DNA from: an uncultured Bacteroidales bacterium
Lineage (GTDB): Bacteria; Bacteroidota; Bacteroidia; Bacteroidales; Paludibacteraceae
Direction: 5' to 3'
Assembly (NCBI GenBank): GCA_946616535.1
Contig: CAMOJA010000006.1
Coordinates: 1-64,000 of the forward strand
Length of the DNA: 64,000 bases
Below, piece after piece: positions 8,055-16,577 of this stretch (position 1 is its first letter; every line of letters starts with the position of its first letter). The notes below the pieces were generated by a model that ran no database searches, was not told where the DNA came from, and saw only the letters and a program-made list of their open reading frames with translations. Both the position numbers and the translations under genes were made by a program.

Positions 8055-8858
8055 CTATTCTTCTAAAACTTTCTCATTCAAGTGCAATTCCGAGCATAAA
8101 TCTTCATAAAAATGAGCATGTGCAAGCAACAACATTGGATATATCACAAAGACAAAAACAAATAGTAAAAGTATAAAAGATAAGAAAATAAGAATCACCC
8201 AAAAACGATTTAAACTATCTAACACTTTTAGCATTACAAATGCGAGTAACAATATAAAAAAGGAGAGAAGAGGCCAAAGAAAAATTCTGAGGTCAACGAG
8301 AAATAGATCCCATTTATGCCCTTCCATCATTTTTATGCTATCATGAAGCTTCTGCCAAACAGATTTGTCCGGATCATCATGAACCAAATATGGAAGTATA
8401 AAACTAACAGCATATCCCCAAACCCATATTAGTGTCAATACTACAATCCCCACCAAACATAGACCCAATGTATTTACACCCCAACTTTTGAGATGTCCCA
8501 TGCCATTTAGAAGAAATCCTGGCACAGACACCCAGAAAGATGTTACCACAATTTTTCCTAAGTTGTCCTTGTATTCAGAAAGGTTAATAGTACACTTACG
8601 CACAAGAGACAAGAAGAATAAAGGCACATAATAATTAGTCAAAATAGCCCAAAACAACATGACAACCAAAATAGAAAATTTCCACAGATCTACCCACATC
8701 GTATTCGATTGAGCATTTAGCGCAAGACGCGGAAATAATATAATAGCAACAGATGCAATAAATACGAACACAACAATGCTGACTAATATAGTCGATTTTT
8801 TGAATTGTGAACGGAACTCATTCCATGCTAATGATTGATACTCCGAATTCCCCTTCAT
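8055..8858 (-). CDS. Multi-spanning membrane protein, DUF975-like
   Basis: 267 aa with about six hydrophobic segments (around residues 25-45, 60-85, 105-120, 130-155, 190-210, 220-245). A GHKWDLFLVDLR segment near residue 178 resembles the GHKWRLFLLDL signature of DUF975-type integral membrane proteins. Base composition is clearly more A/T-rich than its neighbours, which suggests different ancestry. It is a single-gene unit with its own promoter (8882-8912) and terminator (8006-8028). The other membrane protein of the island (9279-10016) also carries GHKW and a duplicated promoter. Function is unknown. Confidence 0.65.
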   Translation of the reverse strand: MKGNSEYQSLAWNEFRSQFKKSTILVSIVVFVFIASVAIILFPRLALNAQSNTMWVDLWKFSILVVMLFWAILTNYYVPLFFLSLVRKCTINLSEYKDNLGKIVVTSFWVSVPGFLLNGMGHLKSWGVNTLGLCLVGIVVLTLIWVWGYAVSFILPYLVHDDPDKSVWQKLHDSIKMMEGHKWDLFLVDLRIFLWPLLSFFILLLAFVMLKVLDSLNRFWVILIFLSFILLLFVFVFVIYPMLLLAHAHFYEDLCSELHLNEKVLEE

Positions 8859-8881
8859 ACAATTAAGTTTTTTTCAGGACG

Positions 8882-8912
8882 CAAAATTACAACAAAAAAT
8901 CGAGATATGCAA
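8882..8912 (-). promoter_or_regulatory. Promoter of the 8055 membrane protein gene
   Basis: Minus strand TAATTTTG (8882-8889), TTG (8910-8912), spacing 20 nt; 24 nt ahead of the start codon. Confidence 0.75.
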
Positions 8913-8995
8913 GGGGAATGGGGATTTTTTTAAGAAAAATAGGCCACTTTATGCCGAAATAGGCAGATTTGGGGAAGGGGAGCACCGCAGGTAAC
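8882..8995. repeat. Interspersed promoter-plus-upstream repeat, copy 2
   Basis: Shares AAGAAAAATAGGCCACTTTA and TGCCGAAATAGGCAGATTTG and the GGGAGCACCGCAGGTAA end with copies 1 and 3. It diverges after ~8995. Confidence 0.8.
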
Positions 8996-9232
8996 AACAA
9001 AATCGGGCAAAGAGATACACCCGCATTGGACGCGTACCGGGCGGGGCGGCGAGTATTCGCCGGACGGGACGCGGGAAGAAAAACCCGAGAGGAACGAGGG
9101 TACGAGCGGCTAATCCGCCTATGCCGCGAGCCCACAGAAGGAGGAGAGAGAACCGCTCGCGGAACTCGCGCGCACAGGCCAAAGACAAAAAAAGGAACAA
9201 GGTAAACGTAAATAGAAGGAGGGAGAAAAAGA
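8996..9232. other. Non-coding stretch with a shared GC-rich hairpin
   Basis: No convincing gene. It contains CGCTCGCGGAACTCGCGCGC near 9151-9170, nearly matching CGCTCGCGGAACTCGCGAGC near 7873-7893, both followed by ACAGG(C/A)CAAAG. The island is therefore a mosaic of duplicated non-coding modules. Confidence 0.55.
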
Positions 9233-9233
9233 A

Positions 9234-9262
9234 AAACGCGCTAACGGGGGGTTAGCGCGTTT
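9234..9262 (-). terminator. Terminator of the 9279 membrane protein gene
   Basis: Perfect 12-bp arms AAACGCGCTAAC (9234-9245) and GTTAGCGCGTTT (9251-9262), loop GGGGG, with T-rich sequence following on the minus-strand transcript. It starts 17 nt past the stop codon. Confidence 0.85.
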
Positions 9263-9278
9263 AGGGGAGAGGGAGCCG

Positions 9279-10016
9279 TTACTCAGCTGCGGGAGCTTCG
9301 GCAGGTTGCGGGGCGGAAGCAGGAGCGGGTTGAGCTGCAGGGGCGGGGTTCGAGGCGGAAGCGGGAGCTTCGGCGGGGGCGTCGGCAGGGGTGTCAGCGA
9401 GGAAAGAACCGGAGGTGAGTTGTTTATAGATAGATGCCTCGACACCTAAGATAGCCGGAACGGCGAAAATAGTAAGGATAAAGATGAGGATATTACCGAT
9501 CGTTTCGAGCCAAGACACTTCGCCTATACCAAAGAGAAATTGGATGATTACAATCACCAGTTCCAGACAGAGGACAAGCAGGAACTCAGTACCGAAAATA
9601 CGCCATTTATGGCCGTACGTCAGGCGGTTAGACTCATGCAGCGCATCCATGGCAGACATGTCTTTGTCCACAAAAAGTACGACTGCAAACGACCAAGCCA
9701 CGGAAATAACGAATCCCGGAATAATACCGAAAAGGAAACCTACCAAGATAGCACCCGTCATGAGGGCTGAGAGGATGAAGTACTCGCCCATGTTGCGGCG
9801 GTATTTGCCGTCAAAAATGAAAAGCGGGTTGATGACCGTGCCTTTCGCCATCTCCGCGGGGAGCGAGCTGACCGCGATGGTGGTACCGACATTGAGGTAC
9901 GGGATCCAGATCGTAACGAGGTAGAGAACTACCGTTAGAATGAGGCTCAGATAGTTGACCAGAGCGATGGCGAGACCATCCTTGATGGTTGCCATAATGG
10001 CGAGTTTTTTATCCAT
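9279..10016 (-). CDS. Integral membrane protein with Ala/Pro-rich tail
   Basis: 245 aa from the ATG at 10016, which directly begins MDKKLAIMATIKDGLAIALV; an upstream in-frame ATG is inside the 5' UTR palindrome. Four to five membrane segments are seen, with a YGHKWRIFGTEFLL motif similar to DUF975-like proteins. The last ~40 residues are a low-complexity Ala/Pro/Glu tail (ADTPADAPAEAPASASNPA and on), probably an extended linker. It is monocistronic, with a strong terminator at 9234-9262. Its promoter region is a copy of those at 7482 and 8882. No function is recognised. Confidence 0.7.
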   Translation of the reverse strand: MDKKLAIMATIKDGLAIALVNYLSLILTVVLYLVTIWIPYLNVGTTIAVSSLPAEMAKGTVINPLFIFDGKYRRNMGEYFILSALMTGAILVGFLFGIIPGFVISVAWSFAVVLFVDKDMSAMDALHESNRLTYGHKWRIFGTEFLLVLCLELVIVIIQFLFGIGEVSWLETIGNILIFILTIFAVPAILGVEASIYKQLTSGSFLADTPADAPAEAPASASNPAPAAQPAPASAPQPAEAPAAE

Positions 10017-10035
10017 AATAAGAAGTTTTTTAGAC

Positions 10036-10051
10036 CGACCATCAATGGTCG
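10036..10051. repeat. Palindrome in 5' UTR, copy of the pfkA leader element
   Basis: CGACCAT-CA-ATGGTCG followed by ATGCGTTAATT and the promoter, matching the element at 6481-6500 ahead of pfkA. Confidence 0.6.
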
Positions 10052-10067
10052 ATGCGTTAATTCGACG

Positions 10068-10098
10068 CAAAGGTACAACAAAAAAACGGAATATGCAA
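10068..10098 (-). promoter_or_regulatory. Promoter of the 9279 membrane protein gene
   Basis: Minus strand TACCTTTG (10068-10075), TTG (10096-10098), spacing 20 nt. Confidence 0.75.
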
Positions 10099-10240
10099 GA
10101 GCAATGGAGATTTTTTAAGAAAAATAGGCCACTTTATGCCGGAATAGGCATATTTAGGGAAGGGAAGCACCGCAGGTAAACCGCCCTAAGCCGGATGACA
10201 TCCGGCATAATGGACGACGGAGAAGGCCGGCATTCAATGC
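10068..10240. repeat. Interspersed promoter-plus-upstream repeat, copy 3
   Basis: Nearly identical to copy 1 (7482-7690) except that it lacks the internal AATAGGCAGATTTAGG duplication. It runs through the first GCCGGATGACATCCGGC palindrome and ATAATGGACGACGGAGA. Confidence 0.85.
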
Positions 10241-10400
10241 CGGAAAAATGGACATACGGAGAGGCCGGATGACATCCGGCGCAATGGACGACGGAGAGGC
10301 CGGCATTCAATGCCGGGAAATGGACATACGGAGAGGCCGGATGACATCCGGCGGAAAAGAAGAAGCAAATGCCGGATTCATTCCGGCGGAAAAGAAGAAA
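10190..10400. repeat. GCCGGATGACATCCGGC / GCCGGCATTCAATGCCGG palindrome array B
   Basis: Three copies of GCCGGATGACATCCGGC alternate with two of GGCCGGCATTCAATGCCGG. They are separated by AATGGACGACGGAGAG or AATGGACATACGGAGAG, giving a roughly 65-70 bp higher-order unit. Degenerate GCCGGATTCATTCCGGC and GGAAAAGAAGAA tracts follow. No coding gene is likely; open frames here are repeat-driven. Confidence 0.85.
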
Positions 10401-10409
10401 GGGGAAATA

Positions 10410-10447
10410 GAAAATCCCCCACTCTACAGGGAGAGAGGGGGAATTTT
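10410..10447 (-). terminator. dnaK terminator
   Basis: Inverted repeat TCCCCCACTCT / AGAGAGGGGGA (one mismatch), flanked by AAAA and TTTT, on the transcript about 65-100 nt past the dnaK stop. Confidence 0.7.
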
Positions 10448-10508
10448 CGAGATTTCGAGAGATCGATATATCGAGATATCGAAAGTATTTCGAGAAATCG
10501 AAAGATCG
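10448..10508. repeat. 8-bp CG-phased tandem repeat, locus 2
   Basis: Units CGAGATTT, CGAGAGAT, CGATATAT, CGAGATAT, CGAAAGTATTT, CGAGAAAT, CGAAAGAT. It is wedged between the dnaK stop and its terminator. Confidence 0.85.
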
Positions 10509-10511
10509 GGG

Positions 10512-12428
10512 TTATTTGACTTCCTCGAAGTCGACGTCCTCAGCGGTAGGGCCGTTGGAGCCGTTGTTGTCAGTCGGGCCTGCTTGCGGACCTTGCGGGC
10601 CGGCTTGAGATTGTTGCGCTTGCTGTTGGGCAGCGTACATCTCTGCGGAGGCAGCTTGGAAAGCTGTCATGAGGGCGTTGTTGGCTGCTTCGCAGGCATC
10701 GGCGTCACGTTTAGCGTACGCGTCTTTGAGGTCCGCGAGGGCTTTCTCAATCGGGGCTTTCTTGTCAGCCGGGATCTTGTCGCCGAGTTCAGCGAGCTGC
10801 TTCTCGGTCTGGAAGATCGTAGCGTCGGCTTTGTTGAGTTTGTCAGCCTGCTCTTTGGCCTTCTTATCGGCTTCGGCGTTGGCTTCCGCCTCGGCTTTCA
10901 TTCGCTTGATCTCTTCGTCAGACAGACCGGAGGATGCTTCGATACGGATCTTCTGCTCCTTGCCGGTAGCTTTGTCCTTGGCGGTGACGTTCAAGATACC
11001 GTTGGCGTCGATATCGAAGGTTACTTCGATCTGCGGTTCGCCACGACGGGCAGGCATGATTCCATCGAGGTGGAAGATACCGATCTGCTTGTTCTGAGCC
11101 GCCATCGGACGCTCGCCTTGGAGGACTTTGATCTCTACGGACGGCTGGTTATCCACCGCGGTAGTGAAGGTCTCGGTCTTCTTGGTCGGGATGGTGGTGT
11201 TGGCCTCAATCATCTTGGTCATGACACCGCCCATGGTCTCGATACCGAGGCTCAGCGGGGTTACATCGAGCAGGAGGACGTCTTTCACATCGCCTGTGAG
11301 GACACCACCTTGGATCGCTGCGCCGACTGCGACAACCTCATCCGGGTTAACGCCCTTGGACGGAGCTTTGCCGAAGAACTTCTGTACGGCATCCTGGATA
11401 GCCGGGATACGCGTCGAACCACCTACGAGGATAATCTCGTCAATATCGGAGGTCTTCAATCCGGCATGCTCGAGGGCCGTGCGGCACGGAGCGATGGTAC
11501 GCTGGATAAGGTCGTCAATCAGTTGCTCAAATTTAGCACGGGTCAGCGTCTTAACCAAGTGTGCAGGTACACCGTTTACCGGCATGATATACGGCAGGTT
11601 GATTTCCGTAGTGGTAGAAGAGGACAGCTCGATCTTCGCTTTCTCGGCAGCCTCTTTCAGACGCTGCATAGCCATCGGGTCTTTGCTAAGGTCGGCGCCG
11701 CCGTTCTCGTTCTTAAACTCCTGAACGAGCCAGTCGATGATACGATGGTCGAAATCATCACCACCGAGGTGTGTATCACCATCGGTTGCTTTTACCTCGA
11801 AGACACCGTCACCGAGCTCCAGCACGGATACATCGTGAGTACCACCACCGCAGTCGAAGACAACAATCTTCATATCCTTGTTGGACTTGTCAAGGCCATA
11901 AGCCAAGGCAGCAGCGGTCGGCTCGTTGACGATACGGCGTACGTTCAGACCTGCAATCTCGCCGGCTTCCTTAGTAGCCTGACGCTGCGAGTCGTTGAAG
12001 TATGCCGGGACGGTGATGACAGCTTCGGTAACCTCTTGTCCGAGGTAGTCCTCAGCGGTTTTCTTCATCTTCTGAAGGATGATAGCCGAGATCTCCTGCG
12101 GGGTGTAGAGACGTCCGTCGATGTCCACACGCGGGGTGTTGTTATCGCCCTTAGTTACCTTATAAGGAACACGCGCGATTTCAGACTGCAAGCGGTCGTA
12201 GGTCTCGCCCATAAAACGCTTGATCGAATAGATAGTTTTGGTCGGGTTTGTGATGGCTTGACGTTTAGCAGGGTCGCCCACTTTGCGCTCGCCACCCTCA
12301 ACAAATCCAACTACAGAAGGAGTAGTACGCTTACCTTCCGCGTTAGCAATGACGATAGGTTCGTTACCCTCCATTACGGCTACACACGAGTTTGTGGTAC
12401 CGAGGTCAATTCCAATAATTTTAGACAT
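10512..12428 (-). CDS. dnaK: Chaperone protein DnaK (Hsp70)
   Basis: 638 aa from the ATG at 12428 ([18 protein letters not shown]), the normal DnaK start; an upstream in-frame ATG would add 18 unlikely residues. An ATPase domain ([25 protein letters not shown]) is followed by the linker and substrate-binding domain ([14 protein letters not shown]). The C-terminus is a Gln/Gly-rich lid tail ending EDVDFEEVK, the EEVD-like end of DnaK. It refolds proteins with DnaJ and GrpE, which are not in this window. It is monocistronic. CG-phased 8-bp repeats flank the gene on both sides (10448 and 12469). No CIRCE element is seen. Confidence 0.98.
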   Translation of the reverse strand: MSKIIGIDLGTTNSCVAVMEGNEPIVIANAEGKRTTPSVVGFVEGGERKVGDPAKRQAITNPTKTIYSIKRFMGETYDRLQSEIARVPYKVTKGDNNTPRVDIDGRLYTPQEISAIILQKMKKTAEDYLGQEVTEAVITVPAYFNDSQRQATKEAGEIAGLNVRRIVNEPTAAALAYGLDKSNKDMKIVVFDCGGGTHDVSVLELGDGVFEVKATDGDTHLGGDDFDHRIIDWLVQEFKNENGGADLSKDPMAMQRLKEAAEKAKIELSSSTTTEINLPYIMPVNGVPAHLVKTLTRAKFEQLIDDLIQRTIAPCRTALEHAGLKTSDIDEIILVGGSTRIPAIQDAVQKFFGKAPSKGVNPDEVVAVGAAIQGGVLTGDVKDVLLLDVTPLSLGIETMGGVMTKMIEANTTIPTKKTETFTTAVDNQPSVEIKVLQGERPMAAQNKQIGIFHLDGIMPARRGEPQIEVTFDIDANGILNVTAKDKATGKEQKIRIEASSGLSDEEIKRMKAEAEANAEADKKAKEQADKLNKADATIFQTEKQLAELGDKIPADKKAPIEKALADLKDAYAKRDADACEAANNALMTAFQAASAEMYAAQQQAQQSQAGPQGPQAGPTDNNGSNGPTAEDVDFEEVK

Positions 12429-12468
12429 AGTATTTTTCCTTTCTTTAATTAATTTCGTATTTTTTTTC

Positions 12469-12508
12469 CGAGATTTCGACATATCGGGATATCGAGATAT
12501 CGAAATCG
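12469..12508. repeat. 8-bp CG-phased tandem repeat, locus 3 (dnaK leader)
   Basis: Five in-phase units CGAGATTT, CGACATAT, CGGGATAT, CGAGATAT, CGAAATCG, about 40 nt ahead of the dnaK start codon. Confidence 0.85.
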
Positions 12509-12625
12509 TTCGCTATGAATAAGACAAAACGTGTGCCAAAGGAGATTTGGCAGAGAAAGGCTGACAAAATGGCAGAGATAGACGGAGAATGACATATATC
12601 CAGCGGAATAGCGCAGGGAAAAGGA

Positions 12626-12653
12626 CAAAAAAAATCCGCCATGCATGGCGGAT
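12626..12653 (-). terminator. era terminator
   Basis: Perfect palindrome ATCCGCCATGCATGGCGGAT (12634-12653), followed on the minus-strand transcript by eight T (12626-12633), 7 nt past the era stop codon. Confidence 0.9.
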
Positions 12654-12659
12654 ACTTTA

Positions 12660-13595
12660 TTAAGAGAGGTCGTAACCGTAATGTTTGAGGCGGGAGATGT
12701 TGGACCGCCAGTCTTTGTCCACTTTGACGAAGAGCTGGAGGAAAACCTGCTTCTGGAAGAAGTCCTCGATGTCCTTGCGTGCCTGGGAGCCGACGCGCTT
12801 GAGGGCTGAACCGGCTTTGCCGATGATGATACCCTTTTGGGAATCGCGCTCGCAGTAGATGACGGCATCGATGCGGATGAGTTTGTCCTCTTCCTTGAAG
12901 GACTCCACTTCGACCTCGACAGAATACGGGATCTCCTTGTCGTAGTTGAGGAGGATCTTCTCGCGGATGATCTCATCAACGAAGAAACGTGCGGGTTTGT
13001 CGGTCAGCTGGTCCTTGGGGAAGAACGGCGGTCCGACGGGCAGGGCTTCTTTGATAGCATCGAAGAGCTGGGATACACCGAAACGCTCTTGTGCGGAGAT
13101 GGGGAAGATTTCCGCCTCGGGGAGCTGGGTATGCCAAAACTCCACTAACCGCTCCAATGTATCCTGCGTAGTCAGATCAATCTTATTAATAATAAGGAAT
13201 ACGCGTGCGCCTGAGGCTGCCATGCGACGCACTTTGTCGATGAAATCGGGGTTGCGGTCGATGGTGTCCTGAGGCTCCGTGACATAGAGGAGAACGTCAG
13301 CGTCGACGAGTGCCGAGCGGCTGAACTCCAGCATTTTCTCCTGGAGACGGTAGTTCGGCGAGAGGACTCCCGGTGTGTCCGAATAGACCATCTGGAAGTC
13401 CTCGCCGTTAACGATACCAAGAATGCGATGGCGGGTCGTTTGCGCTTTCGAAGTGATGATCGAGAGGCGCTCGCCCACCAAGGCGTTCATCAACGTAGAT
13501 TTGCCAACATTGGGATTACCAACAATGTTCACAAACCCACTGCGGTGGGCCTGTGAACATTGTTTATTTGTCATTTGTAATTGGTTATTTGCCAT
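12660..13595 (-). CDS. era: GTPase Era
   Basis: 311 aa. GTPase motifs: P-loop GNPNVGKS, the switch segment KAQTTRHRI typical of Era, DTPGVL and NKID. A C-terminal KH domain follows with GKAGSALKRVGSQARKDIE, which binds the 3' end of 16S rRNA for 30S assembly. The start is one nt after the M16 protease stop, so the two are translationally linked. The N-terminus before HRSGFVNIV is variable; ATG 13595 and ATG 13574 are both possible. A 40-bp inverted repeat covers codons ~12-24. Confidence 0.95.
   Translation of the reverse strand: MANNQLQMTNKQCSQAHRSGFVNIVGNPNVGKSTLMNALVGERLSIITSKAQTTRHRILGIVNGEDFQMVYSDTPGVLSPNYRLQEKMLEFSRSALVDADVLLYVTEPQDTIDRNPDFIDKVRRMAASGARVFLIINKIDLTTQDTLERLVEFWHTQLPEAEIFPISAQERFGVSQLFDAIKEALPVGPPFFPKDQLTDKPARFFVDEIIREKILLNYDKEIPYSVEVEVESFKEEDKLIRIDAVIYCERDSQKGIIIGKAGSALKRVGSQARKDIEDFFQKQVFLQLFVKVDKDWRSNISRLKHYGYDLS
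13523..13562. repeat. Inverted repeat over the era N-terminal codons
   Basis: Arms 13523-13540 and 13545-13562, 18 bp each with 16 matches, loop TGCG. One arm encodes the canonical GFVNIV part of Era, the other the non-conserved residues just before it. In the mRNA it would form a hairpin close to the start codon. Confidence 0.8.
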
Positions 13596-13596
13596 A

Positions 13597-16506
13597 TTAC
13601 ATTACAGCATCCATTAACTCCTGCGTAGAGTTGAAGAGTTTAGCCGGCGAGAGTTTGGTTACTTTGCAGCCTACTTTCTTCTCGATGGCCTTCACGTCAA
13701 TCTTCTTCGGGTCGCCCATGAGGATGATCGTAACGGGTTTGCCCTTGATATTCTCCTCGTAGAACTTCTCAATATCGTTGAAAGTGAGGGCGTCGATTGC
13801 TGCAGCGTTGACTTTCGACGGGTCGTCATTGTAACCCAGACGCTGCCAGTACTCATAAGCAGCTGCTTTGGAGCGCATAGACGGTTTGGAAGTCTGCGCA
13901 GCCTGCTTGAGGGCGGCTTTGAGAGCAACTAACTGTGTCGAGTCTTTCGGCATGTCGGTCAGGATATCCATATATACGGAGATGGCGTCGTTGACCTTAT
14001 CCGACTGGGTACCCACGTAACCGATGAAGTAGCAGTCCTTACCCGGGAGTTCCGGCGTTGCGTTCACACCATAAGCCGAGTATGCCATGGAGCGTTTTAC
14101 ACGGATCTCATTCATGATCACACCCGTGAAACCGCCGGACATGTACTGGTTGAAGGCGTCAGATTGTACATCCGAAGCGATGTCGTACGGACGGCCGTTG
14201 ATGTAGAAATAGAGGTCCGCCTGCTGTACGTTACTGTTCGGAAGGAAGAGTACGGTCGGTTTGTCGTAGGTCACGCGGTCCTGCACGAACGGCGACTTGG
14301 AAGGCTGCATACCTTCGGTCAGAGGCAGTTCAGGCACGAGTTTGTCCTCGGGGAGCGTACCGCAGTAGAAGACGTCGAGCGCGTAGGTACGGGCCGAAGC
14401 GATGAGACGCTGAACCTGTACGCCATCCATGTTCCAAATATCGATGAACTTCACCTCGTCGAGGTAAGAGGACTTCTTTCCATAGAGGGCATACTGCATA
14501 AGGGCAGACTTCTGCACGGCTGTACGTTTCTGACGGCTGTAGCGCGAGAAGAACTCGTTACCCTTGACCGCATCGAGCTGTTTCTGCTCGAGGTACGGCA
14601 TGAGGAGCTGGCGGTTGACGAGATTCATGATCTTATTCATATTCCCATCCTCACCGGAGATGGAGATGTAGAAATACGAGTCGTTACAACCGTAGGAAAC
14701 CGCAGCGCCGAGTTGCGCAATCTGCTGGTCGAAGTCCTTACCCTCGATAGCCGGGTTACCCATGATACCTGCGTTCTCCATGAGCATCGCAGCGTACGGC
14801 AGCAGCGGCATCTCGTGCTCGCCCACGCCATAACGGAGGATGAGGGTGAAGATATCATTCTTCGTGTTCGGCGTATAGTGGAGTTTCACGTTCTCGCCCA
14901 GCGAAGAGATCTTCACATCGTTGAAATCATTGAAAGTCTGTTTGAGTTCGCCCTTCGGCAGTTTCTGGAACTCCTCTGCGTACTCGGTCTTCGCATTCTT
15001 CACCGGATCAAGCGGTTTGATATTCGGTTTCGGGAGCGTTTTCGGCTTCATATTCTTGGTATCCTCGTCGAAGGAGATGGTCATGTGGTCGGCATTGAAA
15101 TATTTCTTTGCGACGCGTGCGATCTCCTCTTTGGTGAGAGATTGAATCTTCTCGTTAGCCGTGAAGATATCGTCAACCGGTTTGCCATAGGTGAATGCGT
15201 CCACGAGGACGGACATCTTGGTCGAAGGCGACTCGTTGAAGGCCTTGTATTGCTGCGCGTACATGTGCTTTACGTTCGCGATGAGGTCATCGGAGATATC
15301 GCCCCGTTTGATCTTATCGATCTCCTTCATGACGATGGCCTCGGTAGCCTTGTCGGACTCGAACATCTGCTGGTTGGCGTCATAATAAGGCACCGCCATG
15401 ACGATCAGACGACCGTCGTTACGACGCGCGTCGAGGAACGCATACGAAGCCGAGACATCACCCTTGGTGTTGACCTGGTCGAGGAGACCTGTCTGGCTGT
15501 TGTAGAGAAGGTTGCAGACAAACTCCAGGACATCCTGGTCTGCATCACCTTCTTTAACACCCTGATACACCCAAGCGACCTGCGGGTTGTAACCGAGGTT
15601 ATAGTGCTTCTTTCCGGTCAGTTTGACAGCCGGATAGGAAGGACGCGAAGGCAGTTCTTTCGGCTGCAAGCGGCCAAACGTCTGAGCGATCATCGGTTTG
15701 GTGGACTCGGAATCGAAGTCACCGACGATGATGAGCGCCATGTTGTTCGGTACGTACCATGTGTTGTAGAACTCAATCAGACGCGAGAGACGCGGGTTCT
15801 TGAGGTGCTCGGGCAGACCGATCACGTCACGCTCGTACGGAGAACCTTTGTAGATATCCTCCATGAGCTGTTTCTGCGCCTGGGAAGAGGGTTCGTTGGC
15901 GTACATATTGTACTCCTCGAACACGTTCTCCAGCTCCGCCTGGAAAGTACGGAAGACAGGGTTGATGAGACGGTCGGAGAAGATCGTCAGCCAGCGGTAC
16001 ATCTCTGCAGCCGGGAAGGAGTTGTGGTACGCCGTAAGGTCGTAAGACGTATAGGCGTTCACACCCTCGGCACCGATGAGATCGAGCATGTTGAAGAAAT
16101 CCTCGGTCGAAGAGATCTTCGCTTCACGCATGGAGCACTCGTTGATTTGGGTGGCGAGTTGCTCACGGATTTTCGGATCGGTGGCATCGCTGTACTGGTC
16201 GTACAAAGCGATGATCGAGTCATAGATCGGTTTCTCTTTCTCCCAGTCGAGTGCGCCGATGCGTTGCGTACCCTTGAAGAGCATATGCTCGAGGTAGTGC
16301 GCAAGTCCGGTGTACTCCTTCGGTTCGTCCACAGCTCCGGCGCGAACTACTACGTAGCCCGTTACGTCCGGTGCGTCATGATCTTCCCAGAGAAGAACAG
16401 TGAGACCATTTTCCAACTTGTACTCCGTCAGGCCCTCACGGGATTGAGCAGAGAGAAATGCGGTGCCGCAGATGAGCAGCAGAGCGCTAAGTAAAAGTTT
16501 TCTCAT
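13597..16506 (-). CDS. M16 family zinc protease (two-domain, secreted)
   Basis: 969 aa. Signal peptide (residues 1-20), then an M16 catalytic domain with the inverted zinc motif HYLEH (residues 70-74) followed by MLFKGT, as in pitrilysin-like processing peptidases. The length accommodates the four half-domains of a full PqqL-type protein. The C-terminal half has no second HxxEH, the usual inactive partner. It likely degrades peptides in the periplasm. It precedes era by one nt, an odd partner for an envelope protease. An 8-bp CG-phased repeat lies 30 nt upstream. Confidence 0.92.
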   Translation of the reverse strand: MRKLLLSALLLICGTAFLSAQSREGLTEYKLENGLTVLLWEDHDAPDVTGYVVVRAGAVDEPKEYTGLAHYLEHMLFKGTQRIGALDWEKEKPIYDSIIALYDQYSDATDPKIREQLATQINECSMREAKISSTEDFFNMLDLIGAEGVNAYTSYDLTAYHNSFPAAEMYRWLTIFSDRLINPVFRTFQAELENVFEEYNMYANEPSSQAQKQLMEDIYKGSPYERDVIGLPEHLKNPRLSRLIEFYNTWYVPNNMALIIVGDFDSESTKPMIAQTFGRLQPKELPSRPSYPAVKLTGKKHYNLGYNPQVAWVYQGVKEGDADQDVLEFVCNLLYNSQTGLLDQVNTKGDVSASYAFLDARRNDGRLIVMAVPYYDANQQMFESDKATEAIVMKEIDKIKRGDISDDLIANVKHMYAQQYKAFNESPSTKMSVLVDAFTYGKPVDDIFTANEKIQSLTKEEIARVAKKYFNADHMTISFDEDTKNMKPKTLPKPNIKPLDPVKNAKTEYAEEFQKLPKGELKQTFNDFNDVKISSLGENVKLHYTPNTKNDIFTLILRYGVGEHEMPLLPYAAMLMENAGIMGNPAIEGKDFDQQIAQLGAAVSYGCNDSYFYISISGEDGNMNKIMNLVNRQLLMPYLEQKQLDAVKGNEFFSRYSRQKRTAVQKSALMQYALYGKKSSYLDEVKFIDIWNMDGVQVQRLIASARTYALDVFYCGTLPEDKLVPELPLTEGMQPSKSPFVQDRVTYDKPTVLFLPNSNVQQADLYFYINGRPYDIASDVQSDAFNQYMSGGFTGVIMNEIRVKRSMAYSAYGVNATPELPGKDCYFIGYVGTQSDKVNDAISVYMDILTDMPKDSTQLVALKAALKQAAQTSKPSMRSKAAAYEYWQRLGYNDDPSKVNAAAIDALTFNDIEKFYEENIKGKPVTIILMGDPKKIDVKAIEKKVGCKVTKLSPAKLFNSTQELMDAVM

Positions 16507-16536
16507 TGTTGTTAATATTTGTTGTTAGTTATTTTT

Positions 16537-16576
16537 CGATAGATCGAGATATCGAAATTTCGACATATCGAGGTGA
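16537..16576. repeat. 8-bp CG-phased tandem repeat, locus 4
   Basis: Five in-phase units CGATAGAT, CGAGATAT, CGAAATTT, CGACATAT, CGAGGTGA. It fills the gap between the tdh stop (16578) and the M16 start (16506). Confidence 0.85.
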
Positions 16577-16577
16577 T

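Noticed and set aside
10190..10400. CRISPR array
   Set aside because: Palindromes alternate with constant, not unique, spacers, and no cas genes are present.
10248..12452. 734-residue open frame on the plus strand opposite dnaK
   Set aside because: It starts in the palindrome array and runs antisense through a certain dnaK; no recognisable domain.
12429..12659. CIRCE/HrcA operator upstream of dnaK
   Set aside because: No TTAGCACTC-N9-GAGTGCTAA-like inverted repeat is present.
14164..16494. 776-residue open frame on the plus strand opposite the M16 protease gene
   Set aside because: It is a codon-usage shadow of the protease frame: Arg/Glu/Leu/Val-biased, no domain, and the minus-strand protein has clear catalytic motifs.
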